Shown: positions 1 through 7,719, counted from the stretch's first letter. The stretch is 64,000 bases of DNA from Plantactinospora endophytica (GCF_016862915.1 NZ_BONW01000022.1:186001-250000); one strand, 5' to 3'. Numbers and translations are program-made. The notes: generated by a model from the letters alone, not told the origin.

Positions 1-1
1 C

Positions 2-259
2 GCGGCACCGGCCGGATCGGTCGACTCGGCGCGGGCCGTGCAGATCGCCCTGGCCAGCGCGGGTGGTGGCCAGCTTGAGGAGGTCGAGCGGGAGCGGGAG
101 CACGGCCGCGAGGTGTGGAGTGTGGAGCTGGTCAAGGACGGCTGGGAGATCGAGGTGGACGTGGACGCGGCCACCGGCGAGATCGTCAAGACCGACCGCG
201 ACAAGGACGACGACAAGGATGACAAGGACGACGACCGCGACGACCGCGACGACGACTGA
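2..259 (+). CDS. PepSY-domain protein, C-terminal fragment (5' end outside window)
   Basis: Only the last 85 codons are present; the frame is open to the left edge, so the true start lies outside. The visible part has the pattern of a PepSY repeat: an A-x-x-I-A-L helix start, then a V-W-S-V-E-L-V strand and an E-I-E-V-D-V-D-A-A-T-G-E-I-V hairpin. PepSY domains are small secreted or membrane-linked modules thought to modulate peptidases or sense the envelope. The protein ends in a highly charged tail of about 20 residues made only of D, K and R, which could bind divalent cations (inference). It ends at TGA 257-259 and is followed by a strong hairpin. PepSY assignment is fairly sure; the role is not. 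Confidence 0.75.
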   Translation, partial: AAPAGSVDSARAVQIALASAGGGQLEEVEREREHGREVWSVELVKDGWEIEVDVDAATGEIVKTDRDKDDDKDDKDDDRDDRDDD

Positions 260-356
260 TCCGCTCGACGGTGGTGTCGTCCAGGGCTGCTGCTGGCGTT
301 CGCCGCCGTGGAATTCGGAGATGCCACCGAGGATGTCCGGTATTTGATCGAGGAGC

Positions 357-401
357 GGGCGGTCGGGCGGCCGGGCGGCAGCCACGCCGGCCCGACCGCC
401 C
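357..401. terminator. Hairpin between convergent genes
   Basis: A perfect 12-bp stem (GGGCGGTCGGGC at 357-368 with its complement at 390-401) encloses a 21-nt loop. It lies between the end of the PepSY gene and the stop of the minus-strand gene that begins at 739, so it could end transcription from both sides. There is no U-tract, as is common for actinomycete hairpin terminators. Confidence 0.6.
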
Positions 402-739
402 TACGTCGCGTCGATCAACGTCCGATGCCCGGTCGTCGGCACGTTACCGGCGGTACCGGCCACACAGGCGCCCCGGTGTCCCTCCCGCTCGCCGCACCGG
501 CCGGTGCCGAACAGCAGCCGGTCGCAGAACACCCGGTACCGCTCGTGTTGCGCGTCCTCGGCCGAGACGGTGACCTCGCCGGCGTCGAGTTCCGGCAGGA
601 AGGCCAGCGACTCCGCCAGCCGCGCGGCCAGTTCGGTCGCGGCGTGCAGGGTGTGTACGGCAACCGGAAGGTGGATGACATGGCCCGGTACCGCGTCGCC
701 GCGACCGAGACTTTCCATGACCGGTCCTGCATGACCCAT
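401..739 (-). CDS. Small hypothetical protein (112 aa)
   Basis: I do not recognise a family. It is kept as real because it has a helical acidic/hydrophobic centre (T-L-H-A-A-T-E-L-A-A-R-L-A-E-S-L-A-F-L-P-E-L), third-position GC usage like its neighbours, and a GGGTGAGGG Shine-Dalgarno-like stretch upstream of ATG 739. A second ATG at 718 with AGGACC upstream would give a 105-aa protein and is equally possible. It is transcribed away from the fatty acyl-CoA ligase and shares with it the 308-bp intergenic region at 740-1047. Two cysteines near the C-terminus (R-C-G-E-R-E and G-A-C-V) are noted without a proposed role. Confidence 0.5.
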   Translation of the reverse strand: MGHAGPVMESLGRGDAVPGHVIHLPVAVHTLHAATELAARLAESLAFLPELDAGEVTVSAEDAQHERYRVFCDRLLFGTGRCGEREGHRGACVAGTAGNVPTTGHRTLIDAT

Positions 740-841
740 GGCTGATCACCCTCACCCGTGGTTGATGACCTCCGCGCCCCGCCTCCGGCGGCGCTACCTG
801 CCGGCCAGACCTGGGCCGACGTCTGGATAGCTTAGAGACGT

Positions 842-858
842 ACCCGGAAATTTCGGGT
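842..858. promoter_or_regulatory. AT-centred inverted repeat upstream of the acyl-CoA ligase
   Basis: ACCCG and CGGGT flank an AAATTT core (ACCCG-GAAATTT-CGGGT). An A/T core is unusual in this GC-rich DNA. It lies between the divergent small gene (start 739) and the ligase (start 1048), and could be an operator or part of a promoter. Confidence 0.35.
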
Positions 859-980
859 TTGCCACTCGGAGCCGTTCCCGGTCGACCGGCGGAAACGGCG
901 AGGTGAGGCCGTGGGCGGGCGATCCGATCGGCGTGGCTACCCGGACCGATCGGGACTAGCCGTGGCGCTGGAGGAACCAA

Positions 981-992
981 TACCGTACGGTA
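981..992. promoter_or_regulatory. 12-bp perfect palindrome, candidate operator for the acyl-CoA ligase
   Basis: TACCGTACGGTA is a perfect palindrome 55 bp upstream of the ligase start. Short palindromes of this kind are typical operators for TetR-family regulators, which commonly control fatty-acid activation genes. The regulator itself is not in the window; the link is inference. Confidence 0.45.
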
Positions 993-1047
993 ACCGCGAT
1001 TTAACGTGATCACCGTCACGCGACGATATCCGGAGGCTGCCCCCGCC

Positions 1048-2874
1048 ATGGCTCTCGACGTCCCCTACCGGTCCATCCCCGACATGTTCCTGAAGCGTGT
1101 CTCGGCCACCCCCGACCGGGACGCTTTCGCCCACCCCGCCCCGGACGACTCCGGCCCGGTCTGGCTGAGCTGGGCACAGGTCGGCCAGCGCGCCAAGGCG
1201 ATCGCGGCCGGGCTGCGCGGCCTCGGCGTCGACTCCGAGGACCGGGTGGCGATCCTGGCCAACACCCGGCTCGACTGGGTCCTCGCCGACCTCGGCATCA
1301 TGTGTGCCGGTGGCGCGACCACCACGGTCTATCCGACCACCGAGCCGGAGGACACCGCCTACATCCTCACGGACTCCGGCTCGAAGGTGCTGATCGCCGA
1401 GAACGCCGAGCAGGCGGCGAAGATCGCCGGGGTGGAGCTGCCGGCGCTGACCCACGTCGTGGTGATCGACGGGCCGGCCGACCCGGCCGCCACCCCGCCG
1501 CAGCTCACCCTCGCCGACCTGGAGGTGCAGGGCGCGCTGGCCCTGGAGAGCGACCCGGACCTGATCGACCGGGTGGTCGCCGGGATCGACCAGGACCACC
1601 TGGCGACGTTGATCTACACCTCCGGCACCACCGGACGGCCCAAGGGCGTCGAGTTGCTGCACGCCGGATGGTGCTGGGAGGGCGTGGCCCAGGCGCAACT
1701 GGGGCTGATCAAGGCCGAGGACCTGCAGTACCTCTGGCTGCCGCTGTCGCACTCGTTCGGCAAGACGCTGATCTGCGGCGTGATCCACGTCGGCATGCCC
1801 ACCTACGTCGACGGCCGGCTGGACAAGCTCGTCGACCTGCTCGGAGTGGTCAGGCCGACGCTGATGTGCGGCGCGCCCCGGATCTACGAGAAGGTCTACA
1901 ACCGGGCGGTCACCACCGCGCAGACGGCGGGCGGCGCGAAGGCGAAGATCTTCGCCTGGGCGGTACGGACCGGCAAGCACAAGGTCGCCCTGGAACAGGC
2001 CGGCACGCCGGTCTCGGCCGGGCTGCGGCTGCGCTACGGGCTCGCCGAGAAGCTGGTCTTCAGCAAGCTCCAGGCCCGGCTGGGCGGCCGGATCCGGGTA
2101 CTCGTCTCCGGGGCGGCGCCGCTGAGCCAGGAGATCGCGACCTTCTTCGCCGCCGCCGGCCTGCCCATCTCCGAGGGGTACGGGCTGACCGAGACCAGCG
2201 CCGGCAACTTCGTCAACCGCCCCGGCGCGCTCAAGATCGGCACGGTCGGCAAGGCCATGGGCGACCTGGAATGCCGGATCGACACCGACGGCGAGATCCT
2301 GCTCCGTGGCATGCCGGTGATGCGGGGCTACCACAACCTGCCCGGCGAGACCGCCGAGGCGTTCACCCAGGACGGCTTCTTCCGCACCGGTGACATCGGC
2401 GAACTCGACGGCGACGGCTTCCTGAAGATCACGGACCGGAAGAAGGACCTGGTCAAGACGTCGGGCGGGAAGTACATCTCGCCGTCGTACATCGAGGGCG
2501 TGTTCAAGGCGCTCTGCCCGTACACCTCGCAGGTGGTGGTGATCGGGCAGGCCCGCAACTACTGCACCATGCTGGTCTCGCTGGACCCCGACTCGATCGC
2601 CACCTGGGCCGCCAACGGTCCCCTGGCCGGCCGCCCGTACGCCGAGATCGTCGGTTCGGCCGAGGCGCGCGCGATGGTCGAGGGCTACGTCGCGGAACTG
2701 AACGAGAAGCTCAACCGCTGGGAGACGATCAAGAAGGTCACGGTGCTGAGCCGCGACCTGACCGTCGAGGACGGCGAGATGACGCCGTCGATGAAGATCA
2801 AGCGCCGGGCCGTGGAGAGCAGCTTCAAGGCCGAGATCGACGAGATGTACGAGGGCACCCTCGCCCAGATCTGA
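1048..2874 (+). CDS. Long-chain fatty acid--CoA ligase (AMP-binding)
   Basis: Activates a fatty acid with ATP to an acyl-adenylate and transfers it to coenzyme A, feeding beta-oxidation or lipid synthesis. The 608-aa protein has the adenylate-forming signature T-S-G-T-T-G-R-P-K-G at about residues 190-200, the E-G-Y-G-L-T-E-T motif before the acyl-adenylate site, and the C-terminal F-F-R-T-G-D-I-G / D-R-K-K-D-L-V-K-T-S-G-G-K-Y hinge. Length and motifs match the FadD15/FAA1 type. ATG 1048 is chosen because GGAGG lies 11 nt upstream; an in-frame start at 1006 would add 14 residues with no ribosome site. It stands alone: a palindromic candidate operator lies upstream and a terminator hairpin begins 10 bp after the stop. 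The chain-length specificity cannot be read from the sequence. Confidence 0.93.
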   Translation: MALDVPYRSIPDMFLKRVSATPDRDAFAHPAPDDSGPVWLSWAQVGQRAKAIAAGLRGLGVDSEDRVAILANTRLDWVLADLGIMCAGGATTTVYPTTEPEDTAYILTDSGSKVLIAENAEQAAKIAGVELPALTHVVVIDGPADPAATPPQLTLADLEVQGALALESDPDLIDRVVAGIDQDHLATLIYTSGTTGRPKGVELLHAGWCWEGVAQAQLGLIKAEDLQYLWLPLSHSFGKTLICGVIHVGMPTYVDGRLDKLVDLLGVVRPTLMCGAPRIYEKVYNRAVTTAQTAGGAKAKIFAWAVRTGKHKVALEQAGTPVSAGLRLRYGLAEKLVFSKLQARLGGRIRVLVSGAAPLSQEIATFFAAAGLPISEGYGLTETSAGNFVNRPGALKIGTVGKAMGDLECRIDTDGEILLRGMPVMRGYHNLPGETAEAFTQDGFFRTGDIGELDGDGFLKITDRKKDLVKTSGGKYISPSYIEGVFKALCPYTSQVVVIGQARNYCTMLVSLDPDSIATWAANGPLAGRPYAEIVGSAEARAMVEGYVAELNEKLNRWETIKKVTVLSRDLTVEDGEMTPSMKIKRRAVESSFKAEIDEMYEGTLAQI

Positions 2875-2884
2875 CCCGCCGGCC

Positions 2885-2908
2885 GGGGACCCGGTACGCC
2901 GGGTCCCC
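2885..2908 (+). terminator. Hairpin terminator after the acyl-CoA ligase
   Basis: GGGGACCCGG (2885-2894), a TACG tetraloop, and the exact complement CCGGGTCCCC (2899-2908) start 10 bp after the ligase stop. The remaining gap to 3140 shows nothing else recognisable. Confidence 0.7.
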
Positions 2909-3140
2909 GAACGCCCTGACCAGGGAAGTCGCGGTCGGACTCGCCGCACACCCGCCCAGCTCACATCTCGGTCGGCGCCGCCCTCGTGATCGCTACCGAC
3001 CGTCCACGCCCGGCTACCGGCGGACAACGTGACATCTGGCCCGCTTCACGGGAGGGTCACCGGGGTAAGTGCAGGGTCAGGTGCACGGCGGGTCGACCAG
3101 GCGGCCGGTCGCGGGGCACCTGTGCGGTTAGGGGGTTGCG

Positions 3141-3962
3141 GTGATGGTGGCCACGGTCGCGGCGCACGTGGAGACGGGCGCGTTGGTGATCACGATGGCG
3201 GGCCGGTGGAGCGTCGGGCAGGCGTACACGTTGCAGCGGGCGTTGGCACGCTGTGCCGCGCACCACCCGCCGTACGTGGCCGTGGACTGCACCCGGATCG
3301 CCCCGGACAAGCTGCTGCCGACCCTGCTGCCGGCGATGGTGATGCTCCGGGAGTCCTGCCGGCGTGGCGTGACCGTGCTGGTCTGCGCGCCGGCCTCGGC
3401 CCTGACCGAACTGCTCCGCCGGCTGCCGACCCGGCGGGTCCGGCTCTACTCCCGGCTCACCGAGGCGCTCGGCCGGGTCCGGCCCTACCCCGTTCCGCCC
3501 CGTGCCCGGCGGGCCCACCGACGGCTGGCACCGGTACCCCAGGCGGTGAGCGCCGCGCGTGGACTGGTCCGGGAGTGCTGCGAGCGGTGGCGGCTGACCG
3601 ACGTCGCCGACGACGCCCAACTCGTCGCCTCCGAACTCGTGGCGAACGCCGTCGAGCACGCCGGCACCGACATCGATCTGACCCTCTGTCACCACCGGCA
3701 GCGGCTACGGATCGCGGTCGCCGACCGGCACCACGGCGTACCGGCGCTGCCCCGGCGTCAGTCGACGAACCCGGCCGGCCCGCACCAACCCCTCGCCGTA
3801 CGCGGTCGCGGGCTGGCCATGGTGACCCGCTCGGCCGCCAACTGGGGCGTACTGCGGGGCACCGACGGCAAGATCGTCTGGGCCAGCCTGACCACCTCCC
3901 CGGCATCCCGGCTGCGCCTGCCCAGCCTGGCGGCCATCCCCCGGGCCGGCTACCCGGCCTGA
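3141..3962 (+). CDS. STAS-like domain fused to a HATPase_c serine-kinase-like ATPase
   Basis: The 273-aa protein joins two modules of anti-sigma-factor pathways. Residues about 10-110 look like a STAS (anti-anti-sigma) fold. Residues about 130-250 are a GHKL ATPase of the RsbW/SpoIIAB type, with the N-box E165-L-V-A-N169-A-V-E-H173, a G1 box D195-x-x-x-G199-V-P201 and a G2 box at G222-R-G-L. In normal partner-switching systems these are separate proteins: the kinase phosphorylates a serine in the STAS partner. Here the position of that D-S/T-x-G motif reads A-P-D-K-L-L, so the STAS part probably cannot be phosphorylated (inference). The start is GTG 3141, directly followed by ATG 3144; either may be used. 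No sigma factor gene is nearby. The 3' end is followed by a 25-bp tandem repeat array shared with the convergent Nudix gene. Confidence 0.8.
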   Translation: MMVATVAAHVETGALVITMAGRWSVGQAYTLQRALARCAAHHPPYVAVDCTRIAPDKLLPTLLPAMVMLRESCRRGVTVLVCAPASALTELLRRLPTRRVRLYSRLTEALGRVRPYPVPPRARRAHRRLAPVPQAVSAARGLVRECCERWRLTDVADDAQLVASELVANAVEHAGTDIDLTLCHHRQRLRIAVADRHHGVPALPRRQSTNPAGPHQPLAVRGRGLAMVTRSAANWGVLRGTDGKIVWASLTTSPASRLRLPSLAAIPRAGYPA

Positions 3963-3979
3963 TCGCCGAGGGCTGGCGA

Positions 3980-4202
3980 ACGGCCCAGCCCGCCGGCCAG
4001 ACGGCTCTGCACAACTCTCCGGCGCACGGCCCGCAGCACATCTCGCCGGCAGACGCCTCAGCCGAACTCGCAGGTGGACGGTTCAGCGCAACTCGTCGGC
4101 AGTCGATTCATCGCAACTCATCGGCGGACGGCCCAGCACAACTCGCCCGCGAACGCCTCAGCGCAACTCGTCGGCGGACGGTTCAGCGCAGCTTGCCGGT
4201 GT
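3980..4202. repeat. 25-bp tandem repeat array (about 9 degenerate units)
   Basis: Units start at 3980, 4001, 4026, 4053, 4078, 4103, 4128, 4153 and 4178; the last six are exactly 25 bp apart. The consensus reads ACGGTTCAGCGCA then ACTCGTCGGCGG. The last unit contains the stop codon and final codons of the minus-strand Nudix gene, and read on that strand the units keep the G-C-G-C-T-G-A of that stop. Five units (4053, 4078, 4103, 4153, 4178) still hold TGA; since 25 is not a multiple of 3, these fall in different frames. The array looks like repeated copying of the gene's 3' end. Units are contiguous with no spacers, so it is not CRISPR. Confidence 0.9.
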
Positions 4203-4575
4203 CGGAGAGGTGCTCGAAGATCACCTGGTCGACCGGGGAGACCCGGTGCCGGTCGCCGTAGCCCAGCCAGACGACTTCGGCGATCTCGTTGGCCGGTCGC
4301 AGTACGCCCCGGTAGTCGGCCGCGTAGCAGGTCATCCGGACGACCCGGCCGGCCGGATGGCCGTGCGCCTGCGCCTCGAAGACGCCGACCGGCTCGGCGG
4401 TCTCCGGCATGATCGTTACGCTGAGTTCCTCGCCGATCTCCCGCACCAGGGTCTCCAGGTCCGTCTCGCCGGGCTCCCGCTTGCCGCCCGGCAGGTAGTA
4501 GACGTCCTTGCCGTGCGAGCGCGAACTGAGGATCCGGCCCTGTTCGAGGCGGATCCAGGCGATTTTGTCGATCAT
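4183..4575 (-). CDS. Nudix hydrolase
   Basis: A 130-aa protein of the Nudix family, which splits nucleoside diphosphates linked to other groups, often as house-cleaning enzymes. The Nudix box spans residues 31-53: G31, E37 (G-x5-E satisfied), R45-E46, then E49-E50. The usual glycine near the end of the box is serine (E-E-L-S-V), a tolerated but less common change. ATG 4575 starts the conserved first strand (I-D-K-I-A-W-I-R-L); upstream in-frame codons run into low-complexity DNA and are not included. The substrate cannot be told from sequence. Its 3' end lies inside the 25-bp repeat array, which seems to derive from it. It is transcribed away from the MocR gene's end, with repeats filling the gap. 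Confidence 0.85.
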   Translation of the reverse strand: MIDKIAWIRLEQGRILSSRSHGKDVYYLPGGKREPGETDLETLVREIGEELSVTIMPETAEPVGVFEAQAHGHPAGRVVRMTCYAADYRGVLRPANEIAEVVWLGYGDRHRVSPVDQVIFEHLSDTGKLR

Positions 4576-4655
4576 GGTCACCGGTCGATGATCCCAGGCA
4601 GACGGGCCAGCAGCACCGAGGGGCCACCCCGCCGAGGTCAGGGCCGGGTTGTCGT

Positions 4656-4815
4656 CCCGGGCCCGGTCCAACGGCGGGGCGGTCCAACCGAGGGCCAGGC
4701 CCAACGAGGGCCAGGGTTTGAACGGCCCGGTCCAACGACGGCCCGGTCCAACGACGGCCGGGTGCTCGGGGCCAGGGCGTCGGAGGGCCGAGGCGTCGGA
4801 GGGCCGGGTGCTCGG
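4656..4815. repeat. Mixed short tandem repeats between mocR-like gene and Nudix gene
   Basis: The stretch consists of variants of GGCCCGGTCCAACGACGG: about 18-bp copies at 4723-4758, looser copies at 4660-4715, and a second motif GGGCGTCGGAGGGCC given twice at about 4774-4804. It lies directly behind the stop of the MocR-type gene (4819) and upstream of the Nudix start, with no credible gene inside. The 4576-4655 remainder shows nothing recognisable. Confidence 0.75.
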
Positions 4816-4818
4816 CGT

Positions 4819-6282
4819 TCAGGCGATGACCACCGGCTCCCGCCAGTGCGGTCGCTCCACCCGGTCGATGTCGTACCGCACGGCGGCGATCCGCCGTACC
4901 GCCTCGGTCAGTTCGGCGGCGGGCAGCGTGAACGGCAGCCGAAGGAAACGTTCCAGGGTGCCGTCGAGGCCGAACCTCGGGCCGGGTGCGAGGCGTACCC
5001 CGGCCTCCTCGGCGGCTCTCGCCAACGCGCTCGCGATCGGCCCGTCCAGCTCGGCCCAGAGCGTCACGCCGCCGGCCGGGGTACGTACCCGCCAGTTGGG
5101 CAGCTCCGCGCGGAGCGCGGCGAGCAGGGCGTCGCGCTGGGCGGTCAGCTCCGCCCGGCGGGCCGACACGATCGTCTCGGCGTCGGCGAGCAGCCGTACC
5201 GCGACGAGCTGGTCCAGCACCGGACCGGCCATGTCCACCCCGACCCGGGCCGCCGCCAGCCGCTGCACCTGCGGCGCCGAGGCACGGATCCAGCCGATTC
5301 GCAGGCCGCCCCAGTACGGCTTGCTCATCCCGCCGATGGTGACCACCCGGGAGTGCCGGTCGAAGACGGCGGTCGGCGGGGGCATCTCGGTGCCGTCCAG
5401 CACGAGGTCCACGAAGGACTCGTCGACGACCAGGTCGGTGCCGCTGGCGTGTGCGGTCGCCACCACCCGCTCCCGCAGCTCGGCGGGCATCAGGTGACCG
5501 GTCGGGTTCTGGAACTCCGGGATCAGGTAGGCCAGCCGGGGACGGGTCTGCCGCAGGCTGCCGAGCAGCAGGTCGGCGTCCCAGCCGGTACCCTCGGTGG
5601 CCAGGCCGTGGGTGGCGATCCGGGCGCGGCGCGCGGCCAGTGCGGCGAGCGCGTTGGGATAGGTCGGCGACTCCACGAGTACGCTGCCGCCGGTCGGCAG
5701 CGCGAGCCGGAGCACCAGGTCCAGGGCGTGCTGCACGCCGTTGGTCACCATGATCTGCTCCGGGCTGGTGGCCAGGCCACGCTCGGTGTACGCCCGCGCC
5801 ACCGCCGTGCGCAGCTCGACGATCCCGGTCGGGTGGTAGCCGGCACCGCCGAGGTAGCGCGGCAGGTCCTCGGCGGCGGCCCGGGCGGCCGAGGCCAGTT
5901 CCGCCGGGGCGGCCAGCGCGGCGCAGCCGAGGTCGATCATGTCCAGGTCGTCCTGCGGCGTCCACAGTCCCGAACTGGCCACCCGGTGACCGCCCGGCAG
6001 CGTGGTCCAACTGCCCGCCCCCCGCCGGCTGTTCAGGTGCCCGCTCTCCCGCAGTTCCCGGTAGGCGGCGGTGACGGTGGTCCGGCTGACCCGCAGCGCT
6101 TCGGCCAGCTCACGCTCGGCCGGCAGCCGTACGCCCAGCGGCAGCCGGCCGTCGGCGAGCAGCCCGCGCACCGCGCCGGCCAGGGCAACGTAGTCGGGGC
6201 TGCGTCGCCGCCCCGGAAGTGCGTGCCACTGTCCGAGCATGCGTCCCAGTTGTGACCCTCGGACGAGGCTGGTCATAGCCAC
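4819..6282 (-). CDS. MocR-family regulator: GntR-type winged helix fused to a PLP aminotransferase-like domain
   Basis: The 487-aa protein has an N-terminal GntR winged helix (about residues 27-95: L-A-D-G-R-L-P-L-G-V-R-L-P-A-E-R-E-L-A then V-S-R-T-T-V-T-A-A-Y-R-E-L) and a fold-type I aminotransferase domain to the end. The Schiff-base lysine is in G-G-M-S-K-P-Y-W-G-G at about residue 320. MocR proteins bind DNA and sense a PLP-linked amine or amino acid. It is divergent from a YczE-type membrane protein, the arrangement of the YczR regulators, so it probably controls that gene and itself through the direct repeats in the 53-bp gap. ATG 6282 gives the usual length. The ligand is unknown. Confidence 0.9.
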   Translation of the reverse strand: MAMTSLVRGSQLGRMLGQWHALPGRRRSPDYVALAGAVRGLLADGRLPLGVRLPAERELAEALRVSRTTVTAAYRELRESGHLNSRRGAGSWTTLPGGHRVASSGLWTPQDDLDMIDLGCAALAAPAELASAARAAAEDLPRYLGGAGYHPTGIVELRTAVARAYTERGLATSPEQIMVTNGVQHALDLVLRLALPTGGSVLVESPTYPNALAALAARRARIATHGLATEGTGWDADLLLGSLRQTRPRLAYLIPEFQNPTGHLMPAELRERVVATAHASGTDLVVDESFVDLVLDGTEMPPPTAVFDRHSRVVTIGGMSKPYWGGLRIGWIRASAPQVQRLAAARVGVDMAGPVLDQLVAVRLLADAETIVSARRAELTAQRDALLAALRAELPNWRVRTPAGGVTLWAELDGPIASALARAAEEAGVRLAPGPRFGLDGTLERFLRLPFTLPAAELTEAVRRIAAVRYDIDRVERPHWREPVVIA

Positions 6283-6290
6283 TTCACCTC

Positions 6291-6322
6291 GATTGGCCCT
6301 TCATAGCCGCCGGATTGGCCCT
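6291..6322. promoter_or_regulatory. Direct-repeat operator between mocR-like gene and yczE-like gene
   Basis: GATTGGCCCT occurs exactly at 6291-6300 and again at 6313-6322, 22 bp apart, which puts the copies on nearly the same face of DNA two turns apart. MocR regulators are known to bind direct repeats as dimers. Related ATTGGC occurs again at about 6345. The whole divergent gap (6283-6335) is filled by this element. Confidence 0.7.
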
Positions 6323-6335
6323 CAGAGTGGCACGC

Positions 6336-7034
6336 ATGGCAAAAATTGGCAACCGAGGCGATCGGGGTAACCGAGGCGACCGGCTCGCCCGGCGTCTCGG
6401 ACAGCTCTACGTCGGCCTGGCGCTCTACGGGTTCAGCATGGCGCTGATGGTCGAGGCTTCCCTCGGGCTCGACCCCTGGGACGTCTTCCACCAGGGGCTG
6501 TCCAAGCTCACCGGAGCGTCGTTCGGCACCGTGACCATCGCCGTCGGCGCCCTCGTACTGCTGCTGTGGATCCCGCTGCGCCAGCGTCCCGGGCTCGGCA
6601 CGGTGAGCAACGTCGTGGTGATCGGGCTCGCCGTCGACCTCGCACTGGCTCTGCTGCCCACCATCGAGGACCTGCCCACCCAGATCGGCTTCCTGGCCGC
6701 CGGCATCCTGCTCAACGGCCTGGCCACCGGGTTGTACATCGGTGCCCGGCTCGGCCCCGGCCCGCGCGACGGACTGATGACCGGCTACGTGGCCCGCCGG
6801 CCGCACCGCTCCATCCGGCTGGTCCGCACGGTGATCGAGCTGACCGTACTGGCGATCGGGTTCGCCCTCGGCGGCCAGGTCGGGATCGGCACCGTGGCGT
6901 ACGCCCTCGCCATCGGCCCGCTGGTGCACGCCTTCATCCCGATGTTCACCGTACCGTCGGGGCCGGCCGGACCGGTGCCGCCGGCGGACCCGGGCGGCCT
7001 GCCCCGCCCGGTCACCGACGCCGGGACCGGCTGA
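6336..7034 (+). CDS. YczE/YitT-type integral membrane protein
   Basis: A 232-aa protein with about five hydrophobic segments and the family signatures A-S-L-G-L-D-P-W-D-V-F-H-Q-G near residue 45 and L-G-P-G-P-R-D-G-L-M-T-G near residue 140. The family is widespread, of unknown transport or signalling function. The start ATG 6336 is preferred over TTG 6315 because the latter lies within the operator repeats; the ribosome site is weak and the mRNA could be nearly leaderless. The N-terminus has the small repeat G-N-R-G-D-R given twice. Divergent partner of a MocR regulator. The C-terminus is a Pro/Gly-rich tail. Confidence 0.88.
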   Translation: MAKIGNRGDRGNRGDRLARRLGQLYVGLALYGFSMALMVEASLGLDPWDVFHQGLSKLTGASFGTVTIAVGALVLLLWIPLRQRPGLGTVSNVVVIGLAVDLALALLPTIEDLPTQIGFLAAGILLNGLATGLYIGARLGPGPRDGLMTGYVARRPHRSIRLVRTVIELTVLAIGFALGGQVGIGTVAYALAIGPLVHAFIPMFTVPSGPAGPVPPADPGGLPRPVTDAGTG

Positions 7035-7238
7035 CTCAACCGGCTGACGGGACCTGCCGACGGGACCGGGCGCCGGCCGATCAGGCCGGGCCGAGGGCCG
7101 AACGACGCGCGCGGGCGGGCGAAAAGATCGTCGATCTGGCCCGATCGTCCCTCGTGGAGGGCCGGTCGTCCCGGGTCCACGGAATGAACCTGTGCACAAC
7201 GGTTCCGTCGGATGGCGCGGCACGGCATCATTTCTCCC

Positions 7239-7697
7239 ATGGGGGATGAGGGATGGCGTTGGTCCGACGCATGGATCTTCGTATCGCTGATCATCGCGGG
7301 CGGCGCCGGCCGGCACCGACGGTCGAGCAGCACGCGTCGGCCGGAGGGCGTCCGGCTCGCCGACGTGCTCTCCACCGCAGACCATCTCAACCGGGCTCTT
7401 CCGGCCCGGCACGAGATCGAGGCCGCGGTGCGCCGCCTGGTGGGCGCCGGTCTGATCACCGTCTCGGACGGCTGGTTCCGGGTCACCTCCGCCGGTGAGC
7501 ACCTGTGGCGGACCCGGCCGCACGGCGGCCTCGCCACCACCGTCGAGACGGTGCACGGCGTGCTGACCCGCCGGCACTCTCCCGGCAGCCACGACTGGGA
7601 ACTGGCCGAGGACGAGCACGCGGCGGCGGTGCAGGAGTACGCCGCCCGGTTCACCCTGCCGATGCCGCGCCGCTCGCCCGAGAACAGCGGTCAGTAG
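7239..7697 (+). CDS. Small winged-helix-like protein (152 aa)
   Basis: After a short N-terminus (W-S-D-A-W-I-F-V-S-L-I-I-A-G-G-A-G) the centre reads like a winged helix: V-R-L-A-D-V-L-S-T-A-D-H-L-N-R-A-L-P, then H-E-I-E-A-A-V-R-R-L-V-G-A-G-L-I and a wing D-G-W-F-R-V-T-S-A-G. Proteins of this size are common in Micromonosporaceae without known function. ATG 7239 is chosen since it begins the hydrophilic-hydrophobic pattern; the in-frame start at 7212 adds nine unconvincing residues. It converges on hisF across a hairpin. No other clue to role; DNA binding is an inference. Confidence 0.65.
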   Translation: MGDEGWRWSDAWIFVSLIIAGGAGRHRRSSSTRRPEGVRLADVLSTADHLNRALPARHEIEAAVRRLVGAGLITVSDGWFRVTSAGEHLWRTRPHGGLATTVETVHGVLTRRHSPGSHDWELAEDEHAAAVQEYAARFTLPMPRRSPENSGQ

Positions 7698-7719
7698 TCC
7701 GGCACGACGGCTCGCCAGC

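Noticed and set aside
937-3027. Very long antisense open frame across the acyl-CoA ligase
   Set aside because: A GC-rich shadow of the ligase gene: Arg/Gly/His-rich translation without domains, while the plus frame has full family motifs. Similar shadows opposite dnaE (18024-20765), murE and the molybdenum subunit were left out for the same reason.
3980-4202. Array could be CRISPR-like
   Set aside because: Units are contiguous at 25 bp with no unique spacers, units are degenerate, and no cas gene is near. The same holds for the 30-bp array at 35961-36080.
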